Origin: an uncultured bacterium
GTDB taxonomy: Bacteria; Acidobacteriota; Thermoanaerobaculia; Multivoradales; J023
Assembly (NCBI GenBank): GCA_937948815.1
Contig: CALFAM010000211.1
Span: 1 to 35,423 of the forward strand
Length of the DNA: 35,423 nt
Direction: 5' to 3'
Shown here: piece by piece, positions 1 through 9,104 of the stretch
Layout: the number at the start of each line of letters is the position of its first letter
Position numbering within the stretch: position 1 is the stretch's first letter
The notes under the pieces: model-generated
Database searches by the model: none
Seen by the model: the letters and a program-made list of their open reading frames with translations, nothing else
Told to the model about the DNA's origin: nothing
Translations under genes and position numbers: made by a program

Positions 1-1478
1 ACGCTGATGTTTCTGGTGAGACCGGTCCGCCGGTCATATCTTTCCAGAATGCCGTCGTAACAGCCGCTGTAGACGATGTTGTTGTCGATGGGGCTGGGGA
101 TTGCGAAGCCGACCTCGCAGCCGCCCACCGAGCGCCAGGCACCGACCGGAATCGGCCCGAAGCCGAGCGAGTTCGACGGTCCATGGGTCGATGGGCCGTC
201 TTGTCGGTTGCCGTAGAGGTTGTAGGGAATCTCGCTGTCGGTCGCGACGTGGTACATCTGCGCGATCGGCAGCTGCGGCTGGTACCAGGATTCACCACGA
301 TTGGTGGAGATCGAAACCCCACCATCATGCCCGACGATCATGCGGTCCGGCTGCAGCGGATCGATCCACATGTCATGGTGGTCGTAGCCGGCATTGACCA
401 CCCGCGTGCTCTTGCCGCCGTCGATCGAGAGAGTGTGGCGCACCGCCATGAAGTGGATTTCGTCGGCATCGTCCGGCGCCGCCGTGGCGCGCGTGTAGTA
501 CAGCGGTCGCTGGGTGAGGTTGTTGTCGGCCGAGATCATCGACCAGCTCTTGCCGCGGTCATCTGAGCGCCACAGCACGCCCTGGAACGGATCTGACGGC
601 GAGAAATCGGCGTTCGAGCTCGTCTCGATCAGCGCGTAGATGCGCTCGGGCTTGTCGGCAGAAATGGCCAGACCGATCTTGCCCCAGGGCGGCTCGGGCA
701 GACCGGAACCCTCGAGACGGGTCCAGTTGGTGCCGCCGTCGACCGACTTCCACAAGCCGCTGCCGGGACCGCCGCTCAGACGCCCCGCCGTCCACACCTT
801 GATCTGCCAGGTGGCGGCGTAGAGGATGCGCGGATTCGACGGGTCGATCGCGACATCAATCGCACCCGTGTCCTCGTCGACGAAGATCACCTGCTCCCAG
901 GTCTCGCCGCCATCACGCGTGCGGTAGAGCCCGCGCTCCGCGTGCGGCCCGTAGGTGTGCCCCAAGGCGGCCGCAAACACGACGTCAGGATCGCTCGGGT
1001 GCACGACAATGCGCCCGATGCGGCCCGTCCGGTCGAGCCCTCTGTGCTCCCAGGTTTCGCCCTTGTCGGTCGATCGGTAGATGCCATTGCCGATCGAGAT
1101 GTTGGCCCGGATGAAGCTCTCTCCGGTTCCTGCCCACACGACGTTGGGGTCCGACGGCGCGATCGCCAACGATCCGATCGACGACACCGGCTGGTCGTCG
1201 AAAATCGGCTGCCACTGATGACCACCATCGGTCGACTTCCAAATGCCCCCCGACGCGGCGCCGGCATAGTAGACATTGGAATTGCCCGGCTCACCGACCA
1301 CTGCGGGCACACGATTGCCGAGAGGCCCCACGTGGCGAAAGGCGAGGTCGTCGAACAGCCCCTCGGGAATCTCCGCCAGTGGCGCCCCGGCCTGGGAGGC
1401 ACGCGCCATCTGCGCCGCCATCGCAGGGGCCAAGATCGACACCAACAGAAACAAGAACGCGGCACGCATTCGGTGCAT
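1..1478 (-). CDS. Sortilin/Vps10-like BNR beta-propeller protein (3' end outside window)
   Basis: The reading frame starts at ATG 1478 and stays open to base 1, giving 492 visible codons; the C-terminal part lies outside the window. The first 22 residues form a signal peptide ending near AMA/AQ, so export is expected. The rest shows repeated Asp-box/BNR motifs such as STDGGHQW, STDKGETW, TRDGGETW, SVDGGTNW and SDDRGKSW, each followed by a strand and a 'DPxxPxxVxxA' segment. This is typical of the Vps10/sortilin-like propellers (often called 'glycosyl hydrolase') common in Acidobacteria, usually about 1000 aa long. The first ATG is chosen because GGAGGAG sits 5 nt upstream; a second in-frame ATG at 1469 is too far from it. 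The function of these proteins is unknown, and no glycosidase active site can be assigned. The family call is firm; a specific role is not. Confidence 0.85.
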   Translation of the reverse strand, partial: MHRMRAAFLFLLVSILAPAMAAQMARASQAGAPLAEIPEGLFDDLAFRHVGPLGNRVPAVVGEPGNSNVYYAGAASGGIWKSTDGGHQWQPIFDDQPVSSIGSLAIAPSDPNVVWAGTGESFIRANISIGNGIYRSTDKGETWEHRGLDRTGRIGRIVVHPSDPDVVFAAALGHTYGPHAERGLYRTRDGGETWEQVIFVDEDTGAIDVAIDPSNPRILYAATWQIKVWTAGRLSGGPGSGLWKSVDGGTNWTRLEGSGLPEPPWGKIGLAISADKPERIYALIETSSNADFSPSDPFQGVLWRSDDRGKSWSMISADNNLTQRPLYYTRATAAPDDADEIHFMAVRHTLSIDGGKSTRVVNAGYDHHDMWIDPLQPDRMIVGHDGGVSISTNRGESWYQPQLPIAQMYHVATDSEIPYNLYGNRQDGPSTHGPSNSLGFGPIPVGAWRSVGGCEVGFAIPSPIDNNIVYSGCYDGILERYDRRTGLTRNIS

Positions 1479-1479
1479 A

Positions 1480-1507
1480 CGGGCTCCTCCGGTTCGGGTG
1501 GAGCCCG
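1480..1507 (-). promoter_or_regulatory. Hairpin covering the Shine-Dalgarno of the Vps10-like gene
   Basis: An 8-bp perfect inverted repeat (CGGGCTCC at 1500-1507 on the minus strand, GGAGCCCG at 1480-1487) with a 12-nt loop lies directly before the ATG at 1478. The 3' arm and the adjoining loop contain the GGAGGAG ribosome-binding site. Folding in the mRNA would hide the site. There is no U-run after the hairpin, so I do not read it as a terminator of the upstream gene 1552-3579. Regulation is inferred from structure only. Confidence 0.35.
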
Positions 1508-1551
1508 ATTGTAAGGCCTCGAGCGTCAGCGCGGGTCGTCTTCGCCCGTCT

Positions 1552-3579
1552 TCAGCCTTGGTGGCGCCTAGCGCTCACTCCCTTGGACCCGACCACCCGA
1601 CCGCTGCCTGCGTCCACTACCGGTGGCTCGGGTTGATCGCGAAGGTAGAGCAGGAAGTCGCGGTTCTTGACGGCGATGCGCCAATCGCTCGGATGGGCGT
1701 CCAGTCGACGTTCGACGTTCTTCTGGCGTGTGCCTCGGAGCGTGATCACGGCATCGACACCGTTGCGCAAGGAGAAGGCCAGGGCACGGCCGCGCAGGTC
1801 GGTAACGGGCTCGCCATTGACCACCTCCTGTGCCCGCACGCGGCGCTTGCCATCGATCTCGCGGTCGAGATTGCGGAATGCGTGCAAAGTCTGGAAGTCG
1901 CGCCCGACCTCGAGCTTGATGGTCGGGTCCAGCATCGAAAGGATGGAAAGCGACGGCGGTGCCAGCAGGTGGCGACCGGCCAGGTGCGGCAAAGCCATGC
2001 GCGCGAACTTCAGCGGGCGCGGCGCGAATTTGTAGTCCCAGGCTCCATGCCACCGGGTCGGGCTGTCGAAGACCGTCCCCGGGAAGGAGATCGCGACCAT
2101 CGCCAGGGTACAGATCGCCACCGCGGCCCGGACCCGGTGCCCACTGGCCGATGCGCCTGGGCGCCCAGCATTGGCGAAAAGCGCGGTCGCCAACAGTCCC
2201 GCGCACCAGGTCACAGGAAAGAGGTAGGCCAGGCGCCAGAATCCACCAGGCTGCACCAGATCGATCAACACGGAACCGGCGATCGGGTTGGCTACGAGCG
2301 CGATCAGTGCCAGCGAGATCGACGGCACGATCCAGCGATAGGGTCGCGGCAGCAGCACGAGCGGCACCACGACCAACAGCACGAAGTCACGCACCATGGT
2401 CAGTGGCTTGCCCAAGACCATGGCCAGATTCTCGAGCCAGTGGCCAGGAAAGGCGTCTACCCAGATGGTCGTGTCGACGGGGCGCGGCAGCCAGCCCAGG
2501 ACCAAGGCGCCCCCGAGCGCCCAGCAATAGAACACCGAGAGGTTGAGCCCCACCGCGTCGCGCAGCTTCTCGCCCATGGCCTTCTTCTGCGCGAAATGTG
2601 CCAGGGAGACGGCCACGGTCAGGATCGGCACCATGAAGATCGCCGAGCTGCTCAGGCCGACCGCCGAGACAGCCAACATGGCCATCAGCAGAAATCGCCG
2701 AGCCGACGGCGCCGCGAGGTAGCGCAGGGTAAGGAGCACCTGTGCGGGCAAGAGAACCGTGGCCAGAATCGCCTTGCCATGCCAGAGCCGCACCAGGCCG
2801 AAGTGTCCGAAGGAACGGTGTGGCCCGCCATCGAGGAGGTGGAAGGCCAGCGCGGTGGCCGTGGCGAGAAGGGATGCGGGCCAGCCGAGGCCGACTTGGC
2901 GAAAGAGCAGCAGAAAGACCACCACCATGAACACACCTGCGAAAAAGGCAGCCGTGTTCTGGTAGAGCAACACCGGGTCGATCTGTATGGCGCTGGCCGT
3001 CAAGGCGACCAGCGGCTCGTAGGCAGTCAGCAAGTGATGCGTCGAAAGCGGCGGGACCGGGATGTCGTGGCTCTGGTCGTCGAGGAAGAACGGTTCGGAG
3101 AGATGATCGAGCTGCGCGACGGCCCGATGGAAGAACGAGAAGTCATCGAGATCGGGACGAGCCAGAAACAACGCGAGCAAGCCGGCAATGGTGCACAGGA
3201 GAACGGTCGACGCGACAACCGCCTTCCCCGGCCACTGCGCGAGCCCCTCGACCGCGGGCTCCTCGGCGGCAGCCGACGTCGCTCGCCGACGCCCGAGCCC
3301 GCGCCAGGCCGCGACGAGCAAGGCGAGCACCATCAGGAAGGGCAGCACGGTAATCCGCGCTGGCCAGCGGGTGACCAGCACGAGTTGGTAGGCCAGCGTC
3401 CACGCGCCGAAGCCGAGGAAGCCTGCCGCGACCGCACGCAGCAGGAGACGATCCAGCTTGTTCGTCGTCGACCCGGGCGCGTGAAGACGCAACCGTGCCG
3501 AATCGTGCCCGGCGCCGCGGATCCCGTGGCCACCTCCGGGTTGGTCGGACGCATGAGTGAATGGCTTGCTCGGGTTCAT
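1552..3579 (-). CDS. Large polytopic membrane protein, GT-C-like topology
   Basis: A 675-aa protein with a hydrophilic N-terminus, then roughly a dozen hydrophobic segments up to about residue 500, and a C-terminal soluble part of about 150 residues. A first extracytoplasmic loop after the third membrane segment carries an acidic LDDFSFF motif and a stretch rich in Pro and His (IPVPPLSTHHLL). An acidic pair in the first loop followed by many membrane spans resembles GT-C glycosyltransferases that use polyprenyl-linked sugars, and some uncharacterised DUF6077-like families. I cannot assign a family with certainty. The C-terminal segment (HAFRNLDREIDG and onward) could be the periplasmic domain. 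The ATG at 3579 has no good ribosome-binding site, so the start is uncertain by up to about 50 residues. It lies 73 bp upstream of the Vps10-like gene on the same strand. Confidence 0.7.
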   Translation of the reverse strand: MNPSKPFTHASDQPGGGHGIRGAGHDSARLRLHAPGSTTNKLDRLLLRAVAAGFLGFGAWTLAYQLVLVTRWPARITVLPFLMVLALLVAAWRGLGRRRATSAAAEEPAVEGLAQWPGKAVVASTVLLCTIAGLLALFLARPDLDDFSFFHRAVAQLDHLSEPFFLDDQSHDIPVPPLSTHHLLTAYEPLVALTASAIQIDPVLLYQNTAAFFAGVFMVVVFLLLFRQVGLGWPASLLATATALAFHLLDGGPHRSFGHFGLVRLWHGKAILATVLLPAQVLLTLRYLAAPSARRFLLMAMLAVSAVGLSSSAIFMVPILTVAVSLAHFAQKKAMGEKLRDAVGLNLSVFYCWALGGALVLGWLPRPVDTTIWVDAFPGHWLENLAMVLGKPLTMVRDFVLLVVVPLVLLPRPYRWIVPSISLALIALVANPIAGSVLIDLVQPGGFWRLAYLFPVTWCAGLLATALFANAGRPGASASGHRVRAAVAICTLAMVAISFPGTVFDSPTRWHGAWDYKFAPRPLKFARMALPHLAGRHLLAPPSLSILSMLDPTIKLEVGRDFQTLHAFRNLDREIDGKRRVRAQEVVNGEPVTDLRGRALAFSLRNGVDAVITLRGTRQKNVERRLDAHPSDWRIAVKNRDFLLYLRDQPEPPVVDAGSGRVVGSKGVSARRHQG

Positions 3580-3708
3580 GTCGCAGGTTTCTCGGATCTG
3601 AGTGCCTCGGATCGGGACTTCTGGGAAGCTGAGCGGATCGGGGTTGGATCAGCGAGCGTAGTGCAACGTCGATCCCAGAATCAAACCGGTGCGCGTTAGC
3701 ATAAGCCC

Positions 3709-4686
3709 ATGCAATATCAACGGCTCGGCTCCACCGGTCTTCAGGTCTCCCGCATCTGCCTCGGCTGCATGAGCTATGGCGATCCCGCGTGGCGCGCGTG
3801 GGTACTCGACGAGACAGCCGCGCGGCCCTTTTTCGCGCGCGCGCTCGAGCTGGGAATCAACTTTTTCGACACGGCGGACATGTACTCCCTCGGGCGCAGT
3901 GAGGAGATCACAGGGCGTGCCCTCGGCGAGCTCGCCCGCCGGGACGAAGTGGTCATCGCGACCAAAGTCTTCTTCCCGATGAGCGACGACCCCAACGATC
4001 GTGGCCTTTCCAAGAAGCACATCCTGGCTTCGATCGATCGGTCGCTCCAGCGCTTGGGGACAGACTACGTCGATCTCTATCAGATCCATCGTTTCGATCC
4101 TCATACGCCGATCGAGGAAACGCTCGAGGCGCTCGATACGGTGGTGCGAGCCGGCAAGGCACGGTACATCGGTGCCTCGAGCATGTATGCCTGGCAATTC
4201 GCGACGATGCTACACACTGCCGAACAAAATGGTTGGGCACGCTTCGTTTCCATGCAGAATCACTACAACCTTGCCTACCGAGAAGAAGAGCGAGAGATGA
4301 TCCCATTCTGTGTCAACGAAGGGATCGGGCTGGTCCCTTGGAGCCCACTGGCGCGGGGCCTGCTCGCCGGCAATCGCTCACGTGACACGCCGACGCCAAC
4401 GGTGCGCGCACGCACAGACGACTACAGCCACCGGATGTACGACCAAGCTTGCGACTGGGATGTGGTCGAGCGTGCCGCCGAAGTCGCCGCAGCCCGGGAG
4501 ACTCCCATGGCCCAGGTTGCACTCGCATGGCTCTTGGCGCAACCTGGTGTCAGTGCCCCCATCGTCGGCGCAACCAAGATGGAACACCTCGAATCCGCCG
4601 TTCGAGCCGTCGACGTGAGGCTCGATGACTCGGAGCTCGCGCGCCTCGCCGAGCCGTATCAACCCCATACCGTTCGTGGACACTGA
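3709..4686 (+). CDS. Aldo/keto reductase
   Basis: A 325-aa cytoplasmic NADPH-dependent oxidoreductase of the aldo/keto reductase superfamily, full length for the family. The catalytic tetrad is visible: Asp54 and Tyr59 in FFDTADMY, Lys86 in ATKVFF and His127 in YQIHRFD. The N-terminal YQRLGSTGLQVSRICLGCMSYG and the C-terminal cofactor region with PIVGATKMEHLE are typical of the YajO/potassium-channel-beta-like branch. The physiological carbonyl substrate cannot be told from sequence. The gene is divergent from the membrane protein at 3579 (129 bp between starts) and is followed after one base by the GH25 lipoprotein gene, so the two are probably co-transcribed. No clear ribosome-binding site precedes the ATG. 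Confidence 0.93.
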   Translation: MQYQRLGSTGLQVSRICLGCMSYGDPAWRAWVLDETAARPFFARALELGINFFDTADMYSLGRSEEITGRALGELARRDEVVIATKVFFPMSDDPNDRGLSKKHILASIDRSLQRLGTDYVDLYQIHRFDPHTPIEETLEALDTVVRAGKARYIGASSMYAWQFATMLHTAEQNGWARFVSMQNHYNLAYREEEREMIPFCVNEGIGLVPWSPLARGLLAGNRSRDTPTPTVRARTDDYSHRMYDQACDWDVVERAAEVAAARETPMAQVALAWLLAQPGVSAPIVGATKMEHLESAVRAVDVRLDDSELARLAEPYQPHTVRGH

Positions 4687-4687
4687 C

Positions 4688-5503
4688 ATGACGCCACGGA
4701 GAGCTCGCGCGCAGGCGTCCACGTTCTGGGCTGCGCTGATCCTGATCACGATAGCGGCATGCGGGCAACCACCGCCGACCGCCAGTACGCCGAATTCCGC
4801 CGTCGCCAGCGCCAGCCCACCGGCCGAGACACCCGCACCAGCCGACAGCCCACGACCTGGTGAGATCGCCACCGAGCAAACGCCCCCCTCCGTCGTGGCA
4901 CTGACCGAAGGCATCGATGTTTCCCGCCACAGCGGCGCTGTCGACTGGCAACAGGTGCGTGACGCGGGCACGACCTTCGCCTTCGTCAAGGCCACCGAAG
5001 GCATTGATCTCGCCGACCCAGCCTTTGCCCAGCACTGGCCAGCGATGAAGACGGCCAGCGTCATCCGCGGCGCCTACCACTTCTACGTCACCGAGGATGA
5101 TCCGCGGGCCCAGGCTGACTTCTTCATCAGCAAGGTCATCCTGGAACCAGGCGATTTGGCGCCGGTGGTCGATCTCGAGCTCATCGGGCGCAACACGAAG
5201 CCGGGTCTCGCCGATCGGTTCAGGATCTACCTGGACGCGATCGAAGCGCACTACGGCGTCCGTCCGATCATCTACACCAGCCCGACGTTCTGGGACAAAC
5301 ACATGGACGATCAGTTTGGCGACTATCCGCTTTGGGTCGCCGAATATGGCGTCGACAGTCCCCGCACTCCAAGCGGCTGGTCCACCTGGGACCTCTGGCA
5401 ATGGAAGGGCGACGCGACCGTTCCCGGCGTCACCAAGACCGCCGACCTCAACCGGATCCATCCCGAGCTCGCCGACCCTTCCGTGCTCCTCATTCCGCAG
5501 TAG
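4688..5503 (+). CDS. GH25 lysozyme-like lipoprotein
   Basis: A 271-aa protein with a lipoprotein signal: basic MTPRRAR, a hydrophobic run, and a lipobox IAAC with the modified cysteine at residue 25. A Pro/Ala/Ser-rich linker follows (26-70), then a GH25 (Cellosyl/lysozyme) domain. GH25 hallmarks are GIDVSRH with Asp77 at the start of the barrel, the catalytic pair in VVDLEL (Asp162, Glu164), PIIYTSP, and the closing LWQWKGD...VPGV...ADLN. Family members cleave the beta-1,4 bond of peptidoglycan. I chose ATG 4688 because the frame could also be read from 4625, but only 4688 puts the signal peptide at the N-terminus, and it sits 1 nt after the reductase stop. Tethering suggests wall remodelling at the inner face of the outer membrane rather than secretion. 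Confidence 0.9.
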   Translation: MTPRRARAQASTFWAALILITIAACGQPPPTASTPNSAVASASPPAETPAPADSPRPGEIATEQTPPSVVALTEGIDVSRHSGAVDWQQVRDAGTTFAFVKATEGIDLADPAFAQHWPAMKTASVIRGAYHFYVTEDDPRAQADFFISKVILEPGDLAPVVDLELIGRNTKPGLADRFRIYLDAIEAHYGVRPIIYTSPTFWDKHMDDQFGDYPLWVAEYGVDSPRTPSGWSTWDLWQWKGDATVPGVTKTADLNRIHPELADPSVLLIPQ

Positions 5504-5531
5504 GCGTCCCGCGCCGCCGCCTGCACGGGCT

Positions 5532-8471
5532 TTAGAACTCGAAGCGCAGGCCGAGTTGAAACTCCCGTGGATTCAAGGCGTTCCCTGGCGTCAAGAAGGT
5601 ACCGGTCCCCTGACGGGTACCTCCGAGGCTGGCAAAGTTGGTCTCGTCAAAGAGATTGAAGATGTCAGCTTGTAGCTTTACGACGTAGCGCCCTGAGAAC
5701 GGTAGGTCATAGCGCAACGACAGGTCGACGCGAGAGAAGTCTGGGTTCTCAGCCCCCCGCAGCGCACCGCTGAATTGTGTGCCGTCCTGCGCGATGTCGG
5801 AAGGTATGGAAGCGTCGTAGCTACCGGGCGCGAGCGGTGCACGGCCGCCATTGTCGAGCCGCGCGGTGTTGGCGAGCAAGGTCACCTGATCTCCGGTGAG
5901 GAAGCGATAGAGCCCCGAGATCGTCAGGCCTCCATTGTCCCGCCACGATGTCTTGGGCACGCGGTACGTACCGGAAATGACCAAGTTTTGATCACGGTGG
6001 AAACGCAACGGCACGTTCTGCGTCCGGGGATCATCGAGGCCAAGGTCGAGTGGCGCACCGATGATCTGCCCGGTGTCGAAGTTGTAGCCCGTTTCGGTAC
6101 GAGACTGGAAAACGGCAGCAGCCGTGCCACCACCACCACCCTCGTGATTCCCCTCCGAATCCCCCAGCGTGTAGGAAATCCGACCGCCCCAGCGCCCGTT
6201 GAACCGTTTGGACAGCGAGAGCTGGATTGCGTTGTAGTCGTTCTCGGCTGCGTTCACCCAGGTGATGATGGAACCCAGCGCAACTTGCTGCCCGTCCAGA
6301 ATGCTGATGTTCGGGCGCCCACCCTGCGCCGTGGAGCTCGGGTTCAGGTCGGCGGTGAGCAGAACGTCGCGATTCTCGGTCCGGATCAGATCGACCGAGC
6401 CCGCTAGGCCCGGAAGGAATTCGTGCTCGGCGCCAATGCTGAAGCTGTCGAGATAGGGCTGCCGGCGGTTTGGATTGTCGACCGTCGGAAAGGCATTGAT
6501 CGGCGCCATGGCGCCACCTTCCAGCTGACTCGCGATCAGATCGCGAAGCTGTGCGAGCGTCGTCACGCCATTCTGCTGCGCGAGGTCGAAGAAGAGCTGC
6601 TGATTCTGGCCGACATCTGGCAGACGGAGCACGAATCCCTGGGGAATGCTGATGGAGTCGAGGAAGAAGTTCGCGAAGAATCCGAGCTGAAAGCGATCGT
6701 AGAAGCGGCCATACCCGCCTCGGACGACGGTCTTGCCGTTGCCCCGAGGATCCCAAGCAAATCCCAAGCGCGGCGCGACGTTGTCATCCTCGGTGATGTT
6801 CTCGGTGTCGAAGCGGACACCAAGGTTGAGCGTGAGGCGGTCGGTCACACGCCAGTCATCTTGGGCGAATACCCCGAGTGTCTCGTTTTCGGGGATTTCC
6901 GCCGTGAGTCCGCCCAGGACCCGGAGAGAGAACGCTCCCGGGTAGGTGCCCACGTCGTTGGGGTCGAACGGCCGGTCGGTTTCGAAGTTGAAGAACTGGC
7001 CGTTGAGTGTCCCGAAGTTGGTGAACTCCTCCTCCCGCTCGGAGTACTGGAAGCCTATGCGTAGCTCGTGCTCCCCGTGCCAGTCCGGGAGGAAGAGGGA
7101 AAAGGTGTCGCCGATCTGCAGAGCGCGATTGATTCGCGACTGCGCGACCGTACTCGCGCCATCTGTGAATCCGGGGCGAGCCTCACTCGGTGCAAGATCG
7201 CGCTGCGCATCGAAGTCCTGACCGTTGTTATTGAAGCCCGGGTTGGCGAAAGAGACATCCTCTTTGGTAAAGGCCACGCGCGCTGTATTGAATGCCTTTT
7301 CACCCAGCACGGATTCGAGCGATAGCGTCCAGTTCGAATCCGTATCGTCTTCTTCCCGCGCCGCGGCAAGCGTCACATTTCCAATGATTTGATTGAATTG
7401 CGGTGAAGTCTCACGAAGCGTACGGAATGCCAGACGGTGATGCTCCGCCGGTTGATAGTCGAGCTTGACGAGGACGTTCTCGATATCGTTGTCTTCCGTC
7501 GTCGTAAAACTCAGCTCCGGTCGAGATGCAAAGTTGTTCGAAACCCCTGCTTCGTCGAGGTTGTCTTCATAGCTGACGAAGAAGAACGCCTTGTTGCGCA
7601 CCAGCGGGCCGCCCACGACAAAGCCGCTCGATCGGTACTCGCTATCTGGTTGCTGGAGCCCGTTGCGGGCCGTGAAGAAATTCTCGTCGTTCAGTCCCGA
7701 ATCTTGAAAGTAGGTGAAGACGGCACCTTTGAGCTGGTTGCCCCCACTCTTGGTCACGGCGTTCAACACACCACCCAGCGCGTTTCCGAACTCGGCATCG
7801 AATTGGGTGGTCAAGACCTGGAACTCTTGAATCGCTTCCATCGGCGTACGAGCCTGCGCCCCTGCACGCGCGCCGATCACATCGTCGTCGTTGTTGGCAC
7901 CGTCGATGTTGAACGAATTGTTGTTGTCATCCTGCCCGTTGATGAAGAGCGCGTCGGAGGCCGTTGATTCGGTGCTTGGCGAGGGGATCACACCCGGAAG
8001 GATGCTGGCGAACAAGAGGGCCGATCGATTCTGGGTCGGCAGTGTCTCGAATTCGACCGTCGTTAGGGTTCCTCCGATCTCCTTCGAGGTGGTTTCGATG
8101 ATCGGTGCCTCACCCGTCACCGTGATCGTCTCTTCGACTTCTGACAACTGGAGCGTGGCGTCGATTCGAGCCTGCTGCCCGACACGCAACGAGGCGGCGG
8201 TTTGCTCGACCGTCTGGAAACCATCGAGCGCGAAGGTCACGTCATAGGTGCCGGGTCGCAGTCCATTGATGGCATAGGCCCCGTTGGTTGCCGAAACTGT
8301 CGTGCGAGAAAGCCCGGTGCTCTGGTCGGTTGCGGTCACCAGGACGCCGGGAAGACCTCCCCCTTGGCCATCGACGACCGCGCCGGCCAGATCAGCATTG
8401 GCGAATTGAGCTTGGGCGGGAAGAGCAGCAAGCAGTCCTGCTGCGAACAAGGCGAGCAGAGATCGTGGCAT
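5532..8471 (-). CDS. Oar-like TonB-dependent receptor with carboxypeptidase-regulatory-like domain
   Basis: A 979-aa outer-membrane protein. Signal peptide 1-22 (ending AQA/Q), then a carboxypeptidase-regulatory-like (CarboxypepD_reg) beta-sandwich at about 24-110 with GLPGVLVTATDQSTGLSRT and GLRPGTYDVTFALDGF. A plug domain follows from about 118 (VTGEAPIIETTSKEIGGTL; INGQDDNNNSFNIDG) and then a large 22-strand-type barrel. The protein ends in GLRFEF, the terminal aromatic signal for BAM-dependent insertion. This architecture is expanded in Acidobacteria and Bacteroidetes, where the substrates are mostly unknown. The start at ATG 8471 is supported by GGAGG about 7 nt upstream and by the signal peptide; the frame is open 16 codons further but without those signals. 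It stands alone, convergent with the GH25 gene. Confidence 0.93.
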   Translation of the reverse strand: MPRSLLALFAAGLLAALPAQAQFANADLAGAVVDGQGGGLPGVLVTATDQSTGLSRTTVSATNGAYAINGLRPGTYDVTFALDGFQTVEQTAASLRVGQQARIDATLQLSEVEETITVTGEAPIIETTSKEIGGTLTTVEFETLPTQNRSALLFASILPGVIPSPSTESTASDALFINGQDDNNNSFNIDGANNDDDVIGARAGAQARTPMEAIQEFQVLTTQFDAEFGNALGGVLNAVTKSGGNQLKGAVFTYFQDSGLNDENFFTARNGLQQPDSEYRSSGFVVGGPLVRNKAFFFVSYEDNLDEAGVSNNFASRPELSFTTTEDNDIENVLVKLDYQPAEHHRLAFRTLRETSPQFNQIIGNVTLAAAREEDDTDSNWTLSLESVLGEKAFNTARVAFTKEDVSFANPGFNNNGQDFDAQRDLAPSEARPGFTDGASTVAQSRINRALQIGDTFSLFLPDWHGEHELRIGFQYSEREEEFTNFGTLNGQFFNFETDRPFDPNDVGTYPGAFSLRVLGGLTAEIPENETLGVFAQDDWRVTDRLTLNLGVRFDTENITEDDNVAPRLGFAWDPRGNGKTVVRGGYGRFYDRFQLGFFANFFLDSISIPQGFVLRLPDVGQNQQLFFDLAQQNGVTTLAQLRDLIASQLEGGAMAPINAFPTVDNPNRRQPYLDSFSIGAEHEFLPGLAGSVDLIRTENRDVLLTADLNPSSTAQGGRPNISILDGQQVALGSIITWVNAAENDYNAIQLSLSKRFNGRWGGRISYTLGDSEGNHEGGGGGTAAAVFQSRTETGYNFDTGQIIGAPLDLGLDDPRTQNVPLRFHRDQNLVISGTYRVPKTSWRDNGGLTISGLYRFLTGDQVTLLANTARLDNGGRAPLAPGSYDASIPSDIAQDGTQFSGALRGAENPDFSRVDLSLRYDLPFSGRYVVKLQADIFNLFDETNFASLGGTRQGTGTFLTPGNALNPREFQLGLRFEF

Positions 8472-8559
8472 GGGGATCCTCCGAAGATCGGGCACTTCGG
8501 CCGCCTTCTCCCCACGCATTCACCACGCCGCAGCGTCCGGAAGCGCAATCAGTTTCATA

Positions 8560-8640
8560 AAGACCACGCAAAGATTAACACACATGAAAGCATATTTACA
8601 TTAAATTAATGGAGGCTTGCTCGACGCGGCAAGATTTTGC
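8560..8640 (-). promoter_or_regulatory. AT-rich promoter region of the TonB receptor gene
   Basis: In an otherwise GC-rich window this stretch is strongly AT-rich, with runs such as TTAATTTAATGTAAATATGC on the minus strand. One reading gives TTGCCG and TTAATT separated by 17 bp as -35/-10 elements. The start codon lies 90-170 bp downstream. The composition supports a promoter; the exact boxes are a guess. Confidence 0.35.
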
Positions 8641-8686
8641 GCGATCGCTCTAACAAAGCGGCGGCGCCCCCCCGCGCAGGGCCGTT

Positions 8687-9019
8687 TTAGGAGCCAGATC
8701 CGGACGGAGGGATCGGCAACGGGAAGGGCCGCACGACGCGCTCGCCGCTCGGTTCGTCCTTTTTCTCGGTCCGCACCCGGGAGGTCCCCTCATGCTCGAC
8801 CTCGTCGATCCGGATTACTGCGTGCATGGGGACGTAAAGCCGTTTGACGCCCTCGAACTCCCGGCGGAGCGATTCTTCGTTGGGATCGACCACGATCTCC
8901 GAGTGGGTGCCAAAAACAAGCTCTTCGACCTCGATAAAGCCGAAGAGCGAGCTTTGTCCGACGTTGCGAGCGTAGAGCTCGAGGACGTCGCCCTGGTGCC
9001 GGAAGATAACCTTGAACAT
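8687..9019 (-). CDS. DUF1820 family protein
   Basis: A 110-aa soluble protein. The first 85 residues match the DUF1820 family very well by eye: MFKVIFRHQGDVLELYARNV, GFIEVEELVFG, VVDPNEESLRREFEGVKR and YVPMHAVIRIDEVE are its conserved blocks. The family is short and found mostly in Gammaproteobacteria; no function is established. The C-terminal 25 residues (charged, then Pro/Ser/Gly-rich) go beyond the usual domain. It stands on the minus strand between the choice-of-anchor B gene (85 bp) and the TonB receptor (215 bp), so a link to either is not shown. Confidence 0.88.
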   Translation of the reverse strand: MFKVIFRHQGDVLELYARNVGQSSLFGFIEVEELVFGTHSEIVVDPNEESLRREFEGVKRLYVPMHAVIRIDEVEHEGTSRVRTEKKDEPSGERVVRPFPLPIPPSGSGS

Positions 9020-9104
9020 CGCTGGGCCTACCTACGCAAGAGGGAGAGCATGGCGCGATGACCGAATCTCGGTACCGGCCTCACGATGCCTCGATCTCCC
9101 TGGA

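Noticed and set aside
3662-3677. Possible sigma54 promoter (TGGGATC-GACG-TTGCA on the minus strand) upstream of the membrane protein at 3579
   Set aside because: The -12 box and GG-N10-GC fit, but the -24 box has three mismatches and no palindrome lies upstream; chance match is likely.
1276-3699. A very long plus-strand frame (about 807 codons) opposite the membrane-protein gene
   Set aside because: It is antisense to a gene with clear membrane segments, its translation is rich in Arg, Gln, Asp and Glu with no domain, and such shadows are common in GC-rich DNA.
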